The notes beneath the pieces are model-generated. The model made no database searches and was not told the DNA's origin. It was given only the letters and a program-made list of their open reading frames with translations. The position numbers and the translations under genes are program-made. Shown here in pieces: positions 38,252-51,500 of a stretch of 64,000 bases of DNA (positions are counted from its first letter, which is position 1; every line of letters begins with the position of its first letter). This stretch comes from Echinococcus granulosus (Eukaryota; Platyhelminthes; Cestoda; Cyclophyllidea; Taeniidae): positions 334,026 through 398,025 of the forward strand of contig NW_020170400.1 in NCBI RefSeq assembly GCF_000524195.1, given 5' to 3'.

Positions 38252-39546
38252 TGTTCCACCTGGATAGGTAGGAATCAATGAAATTCTTTAGCCAATGCGA
38301 TTGGGGGTAATGACCATAATCAATCACCTAGGCACTCATAAAGTTATTATGGAAAAAATAAGAATATGCAGTAATAAACGAGGAAGAATACCTAAAAATA
38401 GGACATGCACATATGTAAGACAGTACGAAAGTAAATGAACATTCGTAAGTATGAAATCAGCCATGCTCTGCAAAAAATCAATAAATGCTAGCAACAAAAA
38501 ATGATACAATTTAGACCACCCAGAAAAACCAGCATGTTTCTTATCCGAACTCATAAATATGAAGTAGCTAGCGATCAAATACAACCCGTAACTCGATGCA
38601 TTTACCGGCTCAGCAGCTCCTTAGAAATTATTGAGTTCTAAACACTATGTTGTGGCTAGATGCATTAATTTGGTTTTCATGGAAGTTAAAACGAACAAAG
38701 TAAAAGCTGACGCTAAGCCAAGCTAGTCCATTTGCAATGAAGGAGCATACGCATCACGCTACACCTATGACATGATCTGGATCAGCGACAACTGGCTGAC
38801 AAATCAAGGTCTAATTCTGAATTACTTAATGGGCCCACAAGAATACACCTAAACCAAGCTTTGCCATTTCTAATACCCTACATCTAAAGTACATGACTTA
38901 AATAATATTTATCAATAGCATAAACTATAAGGCTTATAAATGTCCCCAAAAAGTCTAACGACTTCAGCGACGAGGCAAAAAGAAGGATACAGGAAAGATT
39001 ACGGCAGCATTACCATAGGGCCCCCACGTTCTTGAAATTAGAGCCCCGCCAGTGACCCAAGCACTGACGCGTGAATCCTCAAGCTACTAATGCCAGATTG
39101 GATCCCAAGGTCGAATCCAGCATGTTTAAGAGCCAGTAAATTAAGTATAATTTAGAACTTACTTGCCTAAACCTACTTTTCATCTTTTTAGAAAATGTTA
39201 AAATTAATTGGTTTACATGTGAAAAGGCGCAATTATGCTCTGAGTTTCGCACCTACAAAGTACGTGATTGTGCTGATATGAAAAATAACTACAGCACCAT
39301 TACATTAAAAATTAATGTTCAAGTGATTACATACGCAAAAAAAAACAAAATATGCGCAAACTTTAAAATATTGGGATTTACTAACAAAAGTACTTTAGTT
39401 TTCAAATTTAAAAATAGCGGCTTAGCTGTCTTTTGTTAGTGATTTATATTTTGACCTGTTAATAGTTGAAGATACAGTTTTTGTGAAATCACCTTTTGAC
39501 TAATTGCCTCACGCGCTCTACTTGTCGTCTAATCCCGTAGCTCGAG
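38252..39546. other. Divergent promoter region between SZT2 and the EPS15-like gene
   Basis: About 1.3 kb separates the two start codons, which point away from each other, so it should hold both promoters. I see no TATA box at a convincing position and no additional coding exon. An acceptor-like cctatccag lies 8 bases before the SZT2 ATG, and tcccgtag lies 6 bases before the EPS15 ATG. Confidence 0.55.
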
Positions 39547-42500
39547 ATGAGTGCGTCCGTGGAGTGGGCGATTCCGTCGGAGAACGTAAAGAAGTATGAA
39601 AATCTCTTTGAAAACATGGAACATGCTGGTGATAAAGTGTCTGGCGAGGTCATGAGCAAGGTGACTTCTTTAATTCTTTTGAAGTGTGTAATTTTGCCAG
39701 GTTTTGGATTTTACGTTTGAGCAATTCTCTTCCTTTGCCTCTTATCGTTTTTTTCTGCTTTAATTGGAGGTCCGTATTTCTCTGATTTATTAGGTAAAAA
39801 CTGAGCGTTTTATCATCTCTTCGTAGTTATTAGTACTTGTACTCGCTTGTAGTCATTTTCCCGATCTGTTCAGTAGTTATATTTTGCATCTAACTCTGCT
39901 CATAAGGCTTTTTGATGGTGCTATTAATTGCACTACTCATTTTGTTTCGCCATTAAGGCTCAGTAGGCTATACGATGCTGGAAAGCACTTGTTGCTCCTC
40001 TGTCCTTGTTATTTCCCTTCCTTTTCACTTCCATTCCATCATCAATTCTGATTCCTTTTTAGATTTTAATGTAAGAGATTTATTTGCCGCGTCTTTTTTA
40101 GGGTGCTTCCGCATAACGAAAATAGCCGCATCCCACATCTTAAGCAACGTTATTATCTGGATGTAGTTTGGCGTTCTCTTTCACTTTTCAGTTTCTTCGT
40201 GATACCAAACTTCCCGTGGAAACACTTCGGATCATTTGGGATCTCTCCGATCTCGACCAAGACGGCTACTTGGATCGCTTTGAGTTCATTTTGGTACCCA
40301 AATTACCCTTTCACGCGTTTTCTTCCTTCACGTAAATACAAACAAATACATATTTCTTTTAGACGATGCACCTAGTGTGTCTCTGTCTGGAAGGTCGTCC
40401 CCTGCCCCAGACCCTTCCTATGAACCTCGTGCCGCCGAACAAACGTGGAGGCGTCTCAGAACCCCTTGCTCTCATGCCGCCCCCCTCTCTACCTTCCTCT
40501 TCCGGCCTCTCTGATCTCGGGGTTACTTCACCATCTACCCCGTCTGTGCTGGCGAGTTGTAGACTTTTTTTTCCTTTTTTTATTGAAGTCGTGAGGTTAT
40601 TACTTATCTAGGTGATTAATAAAATTTCATTTTGAGTTGTAAAGTGCTTTTTTCTTGGTGTTCAAATATAATAAGTAATTGCAACTTCCCTATTTTGCCT
40701 TTGCTGATTTGGGATATCCCACCACTCATCAAAATTAAATGTTTTTCTAGTGATTTTTAGGGGTCCTAAATCGGGACCTATGCCGCTTAGGTGTTGAAGT
40801 CTCTTTTCATCCATTCTCAACCTTGCTGTTTTTTCTTAATTTTAAACCAGTGCTCGTAAACCGTGACCTTCTTTCTTAAACTTTAAGCATTTATAGTACT
40901 CTGTTTAAATGAGTACTTGCCATCCTAGGCTTTTTCATTTTTTATCTAATATGATTCAGACCTATGCGCATATTGATCTGACTTGTCCTTTTTTCTATAA
41001 ACTTGTCCTTCTTGATCATTTAAAATATCCTCCCAATCGTCATTTTTAGAGGACAGCCTGAGTTGACTTCGTTTGAGATTTATTTGCGTATTTGCCTTTT
41101 ATAGGTTCTTCATAAGGAAGGATTAATGTTTGCTATTTTAAACATTCACCCATCGGTTCCCTTCTTTCCTGTGTGGCTAGCAATTTCCTCTATGGGTTGC
41201 TCTATCCTTGAAACTTGAATCATCATCCTGTTCTTCTATTAAGGCTCAAAGTTGTTCGATTGCAGTTGAATCTATTTTACTGTTGTTATATTTTCCTAGA
41301 TTTTACTGGTAATCCATCCTGTCCCATCCGTTTTCATGCAGGCCGTAGAGTGCCCCATTTCCATTATTCCTACTCTCAATTCATAATCCTCTCCAAATTA
41401 ACTCGGATTCTTTTGTGGAAAAATGGAGGTGTTATGTGCTTTCTTTTATTCTTTGTCTGCGTGATGCATGAACACCAGCTCACAAATAGGGCAGCTCAAC
41501 TTATGCTCGATTAGTCTACCTAGTTTATACTTTGCCCACTGCTTTAGTAATGATGACGCTTTATATTGTCATGGTTTCCTAGCTAATTAGTTGACTTTCG
41601 CGTATGACTTATGAACCTGCATTTTGCATCCATGGTATTCCTAGTGGTGTTTTTATCCCCTTTGCAATACATTTTCATGTTGTACTTTTGACCAACAAAT
41701 TTTCGTCCCCCTTGAGTTGCACAAATTCTGCTATCCTGTACCATGTTCCAAAGGAACGTCTGTACTCAGAGCGGTATGAGAAATCTCCCCTTGTCGTTTT
41801 TTACTTTAAAACTACCTCTGTAGGATATGAAGCCCTTACTTCGGTCTCAAGCACTTTTTTCCCACTTTTGTTTGTTTATTTGTCTAGTCAGGACACTTAC
41901 ACTATCTCCAAGCTTTTGCCACACGCAATTGGTTCGTCATCGTTATCGTTTACCTTACTTCATTAAAGTACGTCTATTGTTAAGTCGCATTAATTGATTT
42001 CATTATTGTTTTTATGGACCTTAAGCTATATTCTAAGTGTTTTACTCTTTGTACAAGTGAATTTGAGTTTAAATTTGGTCCAATTAAGTCCTCGTTGCTT
42101 TATTTTCGGCGAAAGAATAGTTTGCATTCTTTTCCTTCCTTCCTTACTCCCACGCATCCATCCTTCCTCCCTTCCCTCTGTTCTTCCTTCCCACCTTCCC
42201 CGATCTCATTATTTTGCCTGTTCTTTCTTCTTCACCACAATCTACAGTCGCTGCCTTTACTCACTTTGTAGAATTGGCTTCACTGCTGTTTAGCCAAGCT
42301 CCTTAATTTTTATCATCTGACGCATTTGTCTAGCAGTAGTAGTTGCATTTGACAATTATGTAAATTTTCAGCCTAATTGATGAATTTACTATTTCATGAT
42401 ATTTAATAAATTATATCTTATTTCTATTTATTTCCAGTCCTCTTATCACGAAGTAGTCATTTTATGCTATTTCATTTAACTTGGGATGCTTTTAAATGCA

Positions 42501-45500
42501 GGAAAGTCTTCAGAAATCCTTAAATCCCGTACCTCTATGCAAATCACTTCATCCCAACAACACAGATGCTTAAAATTGCGAACTCCACGTGTTGAGAGTT
42601 TGAGTGGTTGGAGGCGAATCGCGACCTGAAACGTCGCTGTTAGAAAAAAGGTTTCGTTTTGACATCTATTTTGCAACTCTGATCCTAGTCAATATCCAAA
42701 ATTTTGCGCTTTCTCGTTTGGTGTCCCTACCCAGGCTCCCAACCAGCACTTGTTCATCTTTGAGACATGCTTCTTGGCTCTTTTTGCGCCAACGGCTTTG
42801 GATGTGGCGCAGTTGTCGAATACCTGCATAGCTTATGGGTTTAAGTCTTCTTATGTGCTGGAGTTGCTGTAAGGGAGAGTAAGCACAAATCCATAAATGG
42901 CGTGGCTTTTTATGCACTTTTTTATGCCGGCAGCCAAACCAGCTAAAATACCATGAGCATCAATTAATCATTTAGCTAACTATGAGCGATTCCATTCAAA
43001 ACGTCTTTATGCTCAAATACAGTTCCACTTTGATGGAATTTTCTTTACGCTTGGGATTCATTTTTGTTGTTTTGACTATTAGAGAGCTTCTTGTCAATCA
43101 TGCTTTCTTTGACACTCTACCCTTTGATGTTCCTGTGCCAAAATGTGCTTCCAGAAACACGTCCTCCTTTTCATATTTGGACTCTGTTTGTAACCCTCAT
43201 GACTTAAGGGAAAAACAGACTTCTTTACCATTTTCAAAAAGTTCTTTTTTGTAATGGTTTCTGTAATTGCTTTTGATCAACCTAATTAAGGGCTTGAAAA
43301 GGCATGGATGGTAATAAATAGGTAAATAAGCGGCTCTGGTCTTCTCAAAGATCACCAGGTGCTTCTTAATAGCAACTTTAATTCCTGGTGTTTTTCTTGG
43401 TTATCATTTTGCCTCGGTGCTTGGGTCACGTTTTTGGAGCTTATCCTTGCATTAGCTACACAATAGTATAATTAGAAAGAAAATTAGCGTAGATAGCTGA
43501 CTATTAATACAAATCAAACAATAGACTGATTGTCTGTTTGTCGTGTGAATATGGGATAATGATTTGGTGCCAATCGCCGTCTCTATCTTCACCTTCATAC
43601 AGATTTTTCGATTGACTGAGCTAATCTGCGATTAACATTTTCCGTCTTCATAGGCGATTTCCGCCCTAGCTGGGGGCCCACCACCACCCATGCCCGATTG
43701 GGCGATCAGCAAGGCTGAGCAGACCCAATACTCTGCGGTCTTTACTAAATTGGACAAAAACATGGATGGAATGGTCACGGGGGAGGATGTTCGCGATTTT
43801 TTCATGCACTCTAACCTTCCACAGACCGTGTTGGCGCGAATTTGGGATCTGGTCGATCTTCAACACACTGGCTCTCTGAATCAGTGAGTTCGATGGAATT
43901 CACTCGCATGTTTCACAATGCGTTAAAAGACCCAACCATCATGGCTTAGGTTTATCAGTAACGTGAAAAACATTTGGCAGACGAGTAGCTCAGAAAGTAT
44001 AGGCTTTGTTCGTTTGTAGTCAGATTTGTGAAAGACAAGTTCTGATTGTTGGGCACGCCATCGGAACAAATATAATTGCATCCCATAGTTCCATCTTTTT
44101 TCAATCCAGCGTCCGCAATACTTTCCATGTCTACCCGTCTGTCTCCCACTACAACATAGTCGAGCATATTAAAATCAGGAACAAGGCGGAAGTATATACA
44201 ATTCAAACGACAGCGATTAATCGTCTGGGTTCCGGTGGGATCCCTTGGTTACTATCATTACCTAAGGCTGAATGATGTTCTAAGCCGCTTGCCGCTCATT
44301 GGATTATTTTTCCAAACACATGACAAGTTTGTAAATCGCAATACAGGGTGGCTTTGAAGGGCTACCCTCTGTATTCATTCATACTTTTAGCTATATTGTC
44401 TTCTTATTACTGCCTGCCCACTTACTTGATAGAGGTGTCAACTTATGTGCCGTTTTTTGTTTAAGTTTGTTCTTGCTTCACTATCTGCTAGCATTAGCAG
44501 AACTCAAGATCGGCGTGGGTTTCAAAGACCAGCATTCCGTAAATGGCCTTCCTGTTGCAAGTTCCAGTTGGTTTTTGGTCTTCACTTACTCATTTAAGTA
44601 TGGGTTCGCCACCACTTCCGCTCCTGCAGAACCAAAGTTATACTTTAAGACGTTAGAGTTCATAACGGTCCGAAAGCGGGTTTATTATCAAGGCCTACAA
44701 ATGTTGTGATTCTAGAAGTAGATGACATGAACAACGTTCGTTATCACCAATTTCGTCAATTATGTATCAAAAACAACTGGCCGTCAAACACCACACATAA
44801 TAGAACTAATTATAGGGGGCAATTCAGCAGCGTGCCTTCCCTTGCAGAGAGCAATTCATAGTGGCAATTCATCTGGTTAATGAGCAGATAGCCTCGAGGT
44901 GCTCTCGAGATCTTCCCACCTCCTTGCCACCGGCCCTCATTCCGCCCAGTCTACGACCGGTCACTCTGGACAGCAAAGAATATGAGGAATCCAACAAACT
45001 GCTGGCAGAAATTGATGAAATCCGAAAGTGAGTTTAGTTGGCAGGCAAAAGTAAAAAGAGAAGAGCGGATTTTTCACTCTCCTATAAGAAGAGAAAATGG
45101 AGCAATCTAGTTGTGGTTCCTTTCTACCCAATGATAAATCATCTAAAAACTAACATGCTTCCTTTGCAGGGCTTACTTAAGAGCCTGCTCTGTTAATAGA
45201 TTGTGTGCCATTATCGAAAGGAACCACTTACCAATCCCTTAGGTCTAGAGCAATCCCTCCACTTTAAATGTTGGCAAACCAATGTTTGCTTCGGTCGAAT
45301 AACCTCGTCTCGTGGGGTTGTAATAAAAGTCAAGTCGCAAAATAAACATTCTTTGTTTTGCCGGTTGGAAATTGGTTCAATAATGAGTTCCTGTTGCTCG
45401 TGTTTATTCACTTATTTTGCTTAATCTGACTGGCCCAAAATATCACTAAAGCTTCATTCTAATAAAGTGGGTAATTGACTGATTGTTTGAACTAGTAAGT

Positions 45501-48500
45501 AATTGGATGTCTGAACAAGCGAGTAAGATAGTGGACGCGTGACCGAGTTTACCGACTAGATGAGCTTTTTCATGCACTTGTGGTTGATGGACTTACTCCA
45601 ACATCGACGACCCATGTCTCGTGAGGCTTTAATTGAAGTCGTCGGGGCTTCTTGTGGGAAATCGCTCTTAGACTGCGTTGTCCTGATCAGTCACAAACCG
45701 TCATTTTAGTCCCATGATGTAGATGGCTGAGTGGTTAAATGAACGAACAAGGAAGGAATTCTGCGATGGAGCGAGTTTCTTCATTCAATGTTCCTATTAG
45801 TGATTGGTCCCATCCTCTGCCAAAATTGATTGATCATTTCAAACCCATTCAGTCATTGTATCCACTCCTACTGTCCCAAAAAATACCGCAGAATTTCTTT
45901 CCTTGAATAACTGAATGCATGATAGATTGAAAAAGAGATTAAGCCGATCGAGTGAGTGTGCAGATGGATTGTTGCTGGGTAAATGAATGACAGGGCATAT
46001 GGGTGGGGGAAGAGTATGTGAATAAGCCAGTGAGTGGACGGATAAATTCGTTAAACACAAATTTCCTGTCAGTTGGTCGGTTTGTTGGTTAGCGTATAAC
46101 CTACTAAGCGATTGAATGAATGGATGGAGTGCACGAGTAAATAAGAGCTCAAGCTCTCAAATAATTCTGCTCCTCTCCCTCTTTGCACACCGCAGAGAGT
46201 GTCTATCAGTGGAGGCTCAATCAACCAAGCTCTTGGTCGAGGCGAGTCAGCGCTCGACTGAGCTTTCAAGCATGACTGCGGCGGCGGAGACGCTAGCCCA
46301 AACGGCGCTCAATCTCGCAGCACAGCGGGCCCTTGCCGAGCGCTATGTCGCCGATCGCTCTGAACGTCGCGCTGCCCTCCGTCTACAGCTGACTGAAGTC
46401 TCTGAAGCTGCAAAGGAACGCAAAGTGGCCGTGGAAACCCTCCGGGGTCAAGTGACTACCCAACAAATCTCTATTCGAGTGAGTTCTCATTCTCCCTCGT
46501 TTTAAAGTGATGAAAACCACCCTAAACTGTCGAAATCGGCTTTCTAGTTATTGTCATGATCTGACTAAAAGGTTCGTAAGCTAATTCAGATTATATTTTT
46601 TGGAGCCTTTTTCCTCTTCGAACGGGTTCATTCTGTAGAAGTTCTGGTGTTGGAATCCTTCATTATGAGTGCATGGAAGAACTGGGACTGTTACTCGTGC
46701 TGTTGCGGACACATTTTGCATTCTCTTCTTTTACTCTATTTTTCCTTTCCAATTTAATTGGGTTCTTTTCAGCTAACTGCACCACATATGTGTGACTTGG
46801 CCTCAGGGAAGGAAGCCGTGGGGTCTCGTGTACGTAGCATTGTTAGATAAGGTATTCAATGTCATTATCGTGCTGTTTTATAATTGTCCCCACGGTTTGT
46901 TTCCTACTTTATGAATCCGCCAGTAACTCCTTTTTATAGCTTTTTATAGAAAAGCAATAAAAGGGCTGCTTCTCTACTGTTTGTGACTTATGTGCTAAAT
47001 AGGACGATAATTTCTCTTTTTCAAGTTATATTTCCGTTAGCTGAAGCTCTAGACATCCACATTTTTCTGAGTGTGGCCTAGGTTCCCATTGACTAAACTA
47101 TTTTCATTATGACCACCTGCAACTAGCATTTTACTTCGTGATTACTGGCATTTATTAGCTCTTTATGGGTGATTATCGTTTTGTTCTCTTCCGTCTTGGC
47201 TACTACTGTTCTCGGTTTGGCTATGGGGTCCAATTTATCAATCCATATTTGCAGAATTTTGTGAATATCGTCGGCTCTCCCGAAGTGGTCATTGCCTTAC
47301 TTTGCTCTGATTGGGATCTATATTATCACAAATGCGGATACACAAGCGTCTCAGTATTGTTTACTTTTCTGAAAGTCCGCTATTAGGTTTTAATCCTTTT
47401 TGGAGACCATATTTTCTGACTTACTTTCCATCAATCTTGTTATCTTTGATAGATTTTTCAGTTTTCCCGTCGCGAATGCGTCGTATAGGTCTTTTTCGGT
47501 TGGTTTCTGTTATGAACTGAATTCCCACTCGTAATGATCAGAAGTTTCTATTTTCCTGTGGCTTGGGTCCTGTCAAACTCTCGACCGGATAACCAGTGAG
47601 GAATTCAGACCAAGCGTTCTCATTGACTGATTCATGTGAGTTTACAAAAGGAAGTGGAGAATGCCAGAGACTGCGAAAATCGAGTCTGCGTTTTTCATTA
47701 CGCGTGCTTAGTGCCTGGTTAACTTTGGGTCCCGAGGTGCTGCTATTATTCTTAGAGTGCTTGACTTTGAGCCACTCAGGGAACTGCAAGAGGCCTACTG
47801 TAGAATGTTCGAAGATTAACCGTTGTTTGGGAAATTTAGGTGGTAGAACAGGAACGTTTTCTGGGATTTTGGGTAACCCCGGTAATTCCCCTTTTCTTTC
47901 GTACAGTTGTCTTTTCTTATGGTACTTAACATTCAGAAATTTAGTGTCGTATCGCATGTAAGCAGAAGTAGTCATGATGAATCAATACAAGTGACAATGT
48001 TACACAAAGGGAGGGGAATTATATCTTCTATCTGATTTCCGGTAATCACCGTGGTATTCATTCAAGTACGATGTGGCTCTCGTGTCAACCTATTGGTTAG
48101 GTAACATCTTAGGTATCTTACCTTATTAAATTCTCAAATTACCGTACATAGATGATCGACCTTTCTCTTGGTTTCAACCTTGTGCAATTGATGTGGTAGA
48201 AGTTGAAAGTATTATCTGGCTCTTGGGGTTTTTGACATCTCAGTTTGTGGATTATGTTTTTGGTAGTTCAACATTGGATAGGGACTGCCTTCAATTGAAT
48301 ATTGATTGAACAAGCTTTTCGCCTCATTCGAACCAGTCAGACACCTGCTTGAAGGTCACACTAGTCCATCTTTTTTTCCTCTACCGTTTAGTCTCAAGTG
48401 GAGGAGGTGGTTCAACTCCGCAACGCCATCACCGACCGCAAGCGAGAGGAGACCGCATTGCTTCAACAGGTTGCTGAGCGTCGAAGTCGTGCAGAGGCTG

Positions 48501-51500
48501 TGGAAACAGAAAATAAAGCTATTTCTTCGCGCAATGACCTGGTGAGCGATGTCTAACACTACTTATTTGACTCTAATTACCTCTCTGTTGAAATCTACTT
48601 AAATGACTCGTTTCTATCTGCAAGCGGAACTCCTATTCTACTCCATACTTAAACATTTATTTTCCTTCATTCTTAATGTGTAGCTTTATTCAGTCCTGCA
48701 CTCTTTGTTCAAGTCTCGAATTTGCATACCTGTCGTTTATGCTATCCTTTACGCCTGATCACGATGTGGCTGCCCACTTAAATCCCTTTTAAACAATAAT
48801 TCTTGTCCTATCGTATAAGTATCTTCAGTTATAAAACAATTTTCACACCTCTAAATGGTACTGCAAGTGGGTCTATTTTGCTCTGTTTATCGTTTCGTGT
48901 TAGCCTGATCATACGGAGAGAGGATAGGTGGAGGTATCTGGATAACCTCATTATGTTGGTGCAACGTGATTCTTACTGGAGCGTGCACGTGCATCCGTTA
49001 GTGTGCCTTGCCCTCAGTAATTCAAACATGCTTTGCTTCAAGTTCTTGTCTCACCTCTGTAGGAAGGTTAGCCTATAGATCAAGTAAAAAGTTAATTGAC
49101 TTTACTAGCAGTCTTTTTTTCATATTTAGCTTTCTCTATGTAATACCAAGCGTCCAATGTACCTATAAATCACAGAGTCACATGGAAATGGCGCACTGCC
49201 CCGACACGCATGAACTGCTGTAGACAGTAGGAAGCTGCGAAGTAGGATAGGTGATGCATAGGTGGCTAGCTGTCTTTGTAAGTTTGTAATCGGGTGGTAA
49301 TGCCCCTCTTCAGGCATCGATTGAAGGTACGCAGGGTGTAATATTGCGTACTCTTTTGGATGGTTTAAAAGCGTAGGCGTTGCTCAGATAAGGTGAGAGT
49401 TTGAAGGGAGAGTGTTTGCTACTGGAATGGTGAATGATTCTTAGGAATTTAGGCCCAAGAAATAACCCAGTTCTTACTTAGTCCCATTTTCTAGATCATT
49501 TTTTTCCAAATTGTCCGAAGCCAAGAAGTAATAATTATCATCGTGGGGAATACATGGAGTGAAACGAAGGTGAGACAGTACTTCCCTCCCTTCCTCCCAT
49601 CTTAAAGTGCAAATCTTCGCGTGGGACAGTTTTGTTTCCTCATGAGGTATACGATGTTCCGTTGTCTTGCCAGATGGGTTTCGGTCGTAATTGTTTGGCA
49701 CATAGTTTATTGACATCTCTAAACAATCTACTACATGCTCACCAAACAAGTATAGTCCTCTGTGGATGAAGTGACACACTGGAAGCGTGTGGTGGTGCGT
49801 GATTGGTTGGAGACAATCAGCGATGCATTCGTTTGCTTAACAAATGTTAGAATGCGAAAGACAGTTCGTATCACAAGTGAATCGGTCGGTTAGCAAGCAG
49901 TGGAATGCATGGTGTGTTGTCGTAGGGCACATGGAAGAAGAGAAGGAAAGTTGCTACATGCGATGTCTGTTTGAATAGCTTTCACGCCTGTCTCTCGTCA
50001 AAAACAGTCATCATGAAAATAGCCACCATCTGGCCCTGATCTGGACTGAAAATTGCAAAAGTAATTCTATCAAGCCAGAGCGCAAACTGCACTGCCCCTT
50101 GTCATCTGATAGTTCGAAGCAATAGTAATTGTTAATTTTATAATATCATTTTGAAAACAGAACAGGAGATTTAAGATGTTACATTTTTTACAATACTCCG
50201 TTTTGGCGTTTTTTAGAAGATTTAACAGTGTCAATGTTTTTTACTATAACTGGTCGTCAAGGCCGTTTTTTTTCAGTGGGCCCTTTTTTTAAAAAAATAT
50301 AAATGACCTATCCATATTTGTGACTTGTAATTCCAGTATAACTAAGGCCATGGGGAAGGTTTCTCTATTGTCTATGGTGAATCAAAGGTTTCTACTGTGG
50401 TAACAGTTATGCCTGTAATTCGCTGTTAAATGATGTACCTAAAATCTCCTTCCAAAGCCATTGTTCTAAACGCTCAATTGTGCCCTCCATGTCCCTTTTG
50501 TCTGTGTAGGAGGCGAAAAAGATATCCAATCTGGAGTCTATTCGTGAGAAACTGCTTTTCTCCCTGGACCAGTATGCCAAACTACTCGCGGGTGACACCA
50601 CCACTGTGGAACCTGAAGAGGCGCTCATTCAACAACTCGTGAGTTACATTTTTTCCATAGCCTACTTTAGGTACTTTTCCTGTTCACTTTACCAAATATT
50701 TTGCTAATGCGAGCTTGGTCTGCATGTTCCCCTCCTGCATTTCTTTTGAAGGGATGGTAAGGCGGACGTTAATTGGATTGGTCGAAAAATTAGCTAATAA
50801 GAGTAATGTGGATGAGCGGTGTTCTCCTACTGGAGAAACTGATGTTTTTTCCTTCAATTTCCCTGTTATCGAAGACGGCGGCAGTAGCAGCGGAGAAGGA
50901 GCAAGTGACTGAAGCCGGCCTCAGTTCAGTCGGCATGCATCCACTACCCCAAATGATCGCAGACCAAAACTTTGCCTCCTTCTTTACCTCCCCAACTTCT
51001 GAAAGTGACAAAAACAGTCCATTTGGCAACGACCCATTCAGTACTGGTGAGTGAATGGGGGTTGACGATAACTTTTGTACCTGAAGTAGAGTGTTTCTAT
51101 CTGAAAGTTCAGAACTGGTCTCTCCATCGTTGAAGCATTGTTTGCAAATTCGTTAATTTCACTGGACTTATAGTTTTAAGCGCAGACCAGAAAGCAACTG
51201 TTTTCTCCGTGAATCCTCTTGCATTCTTGCTAGAGTTTTCAGCCAAGACCATTATGTGTACCGAATCGTGAGGTTCGTGTTATCTGCAAAGGTGTACGAA
51301 GCATAGGTAGGTTTATATTAAGTGTGCTAAATCACAAAGAAATTGCGAAACTTAGAAAGACTGCGTAGTAAAACGCACAAGAAAAGCAAACATTACTTTG
51401 TTACATTAACTCAAGTCCTGATTTGAATGTAGTTTTAGCCCCTCCCTTCGATTGCTCTTCTGTCTTAGCAATCGCAAGAGGATAGAGTTGAAGAAAACAC

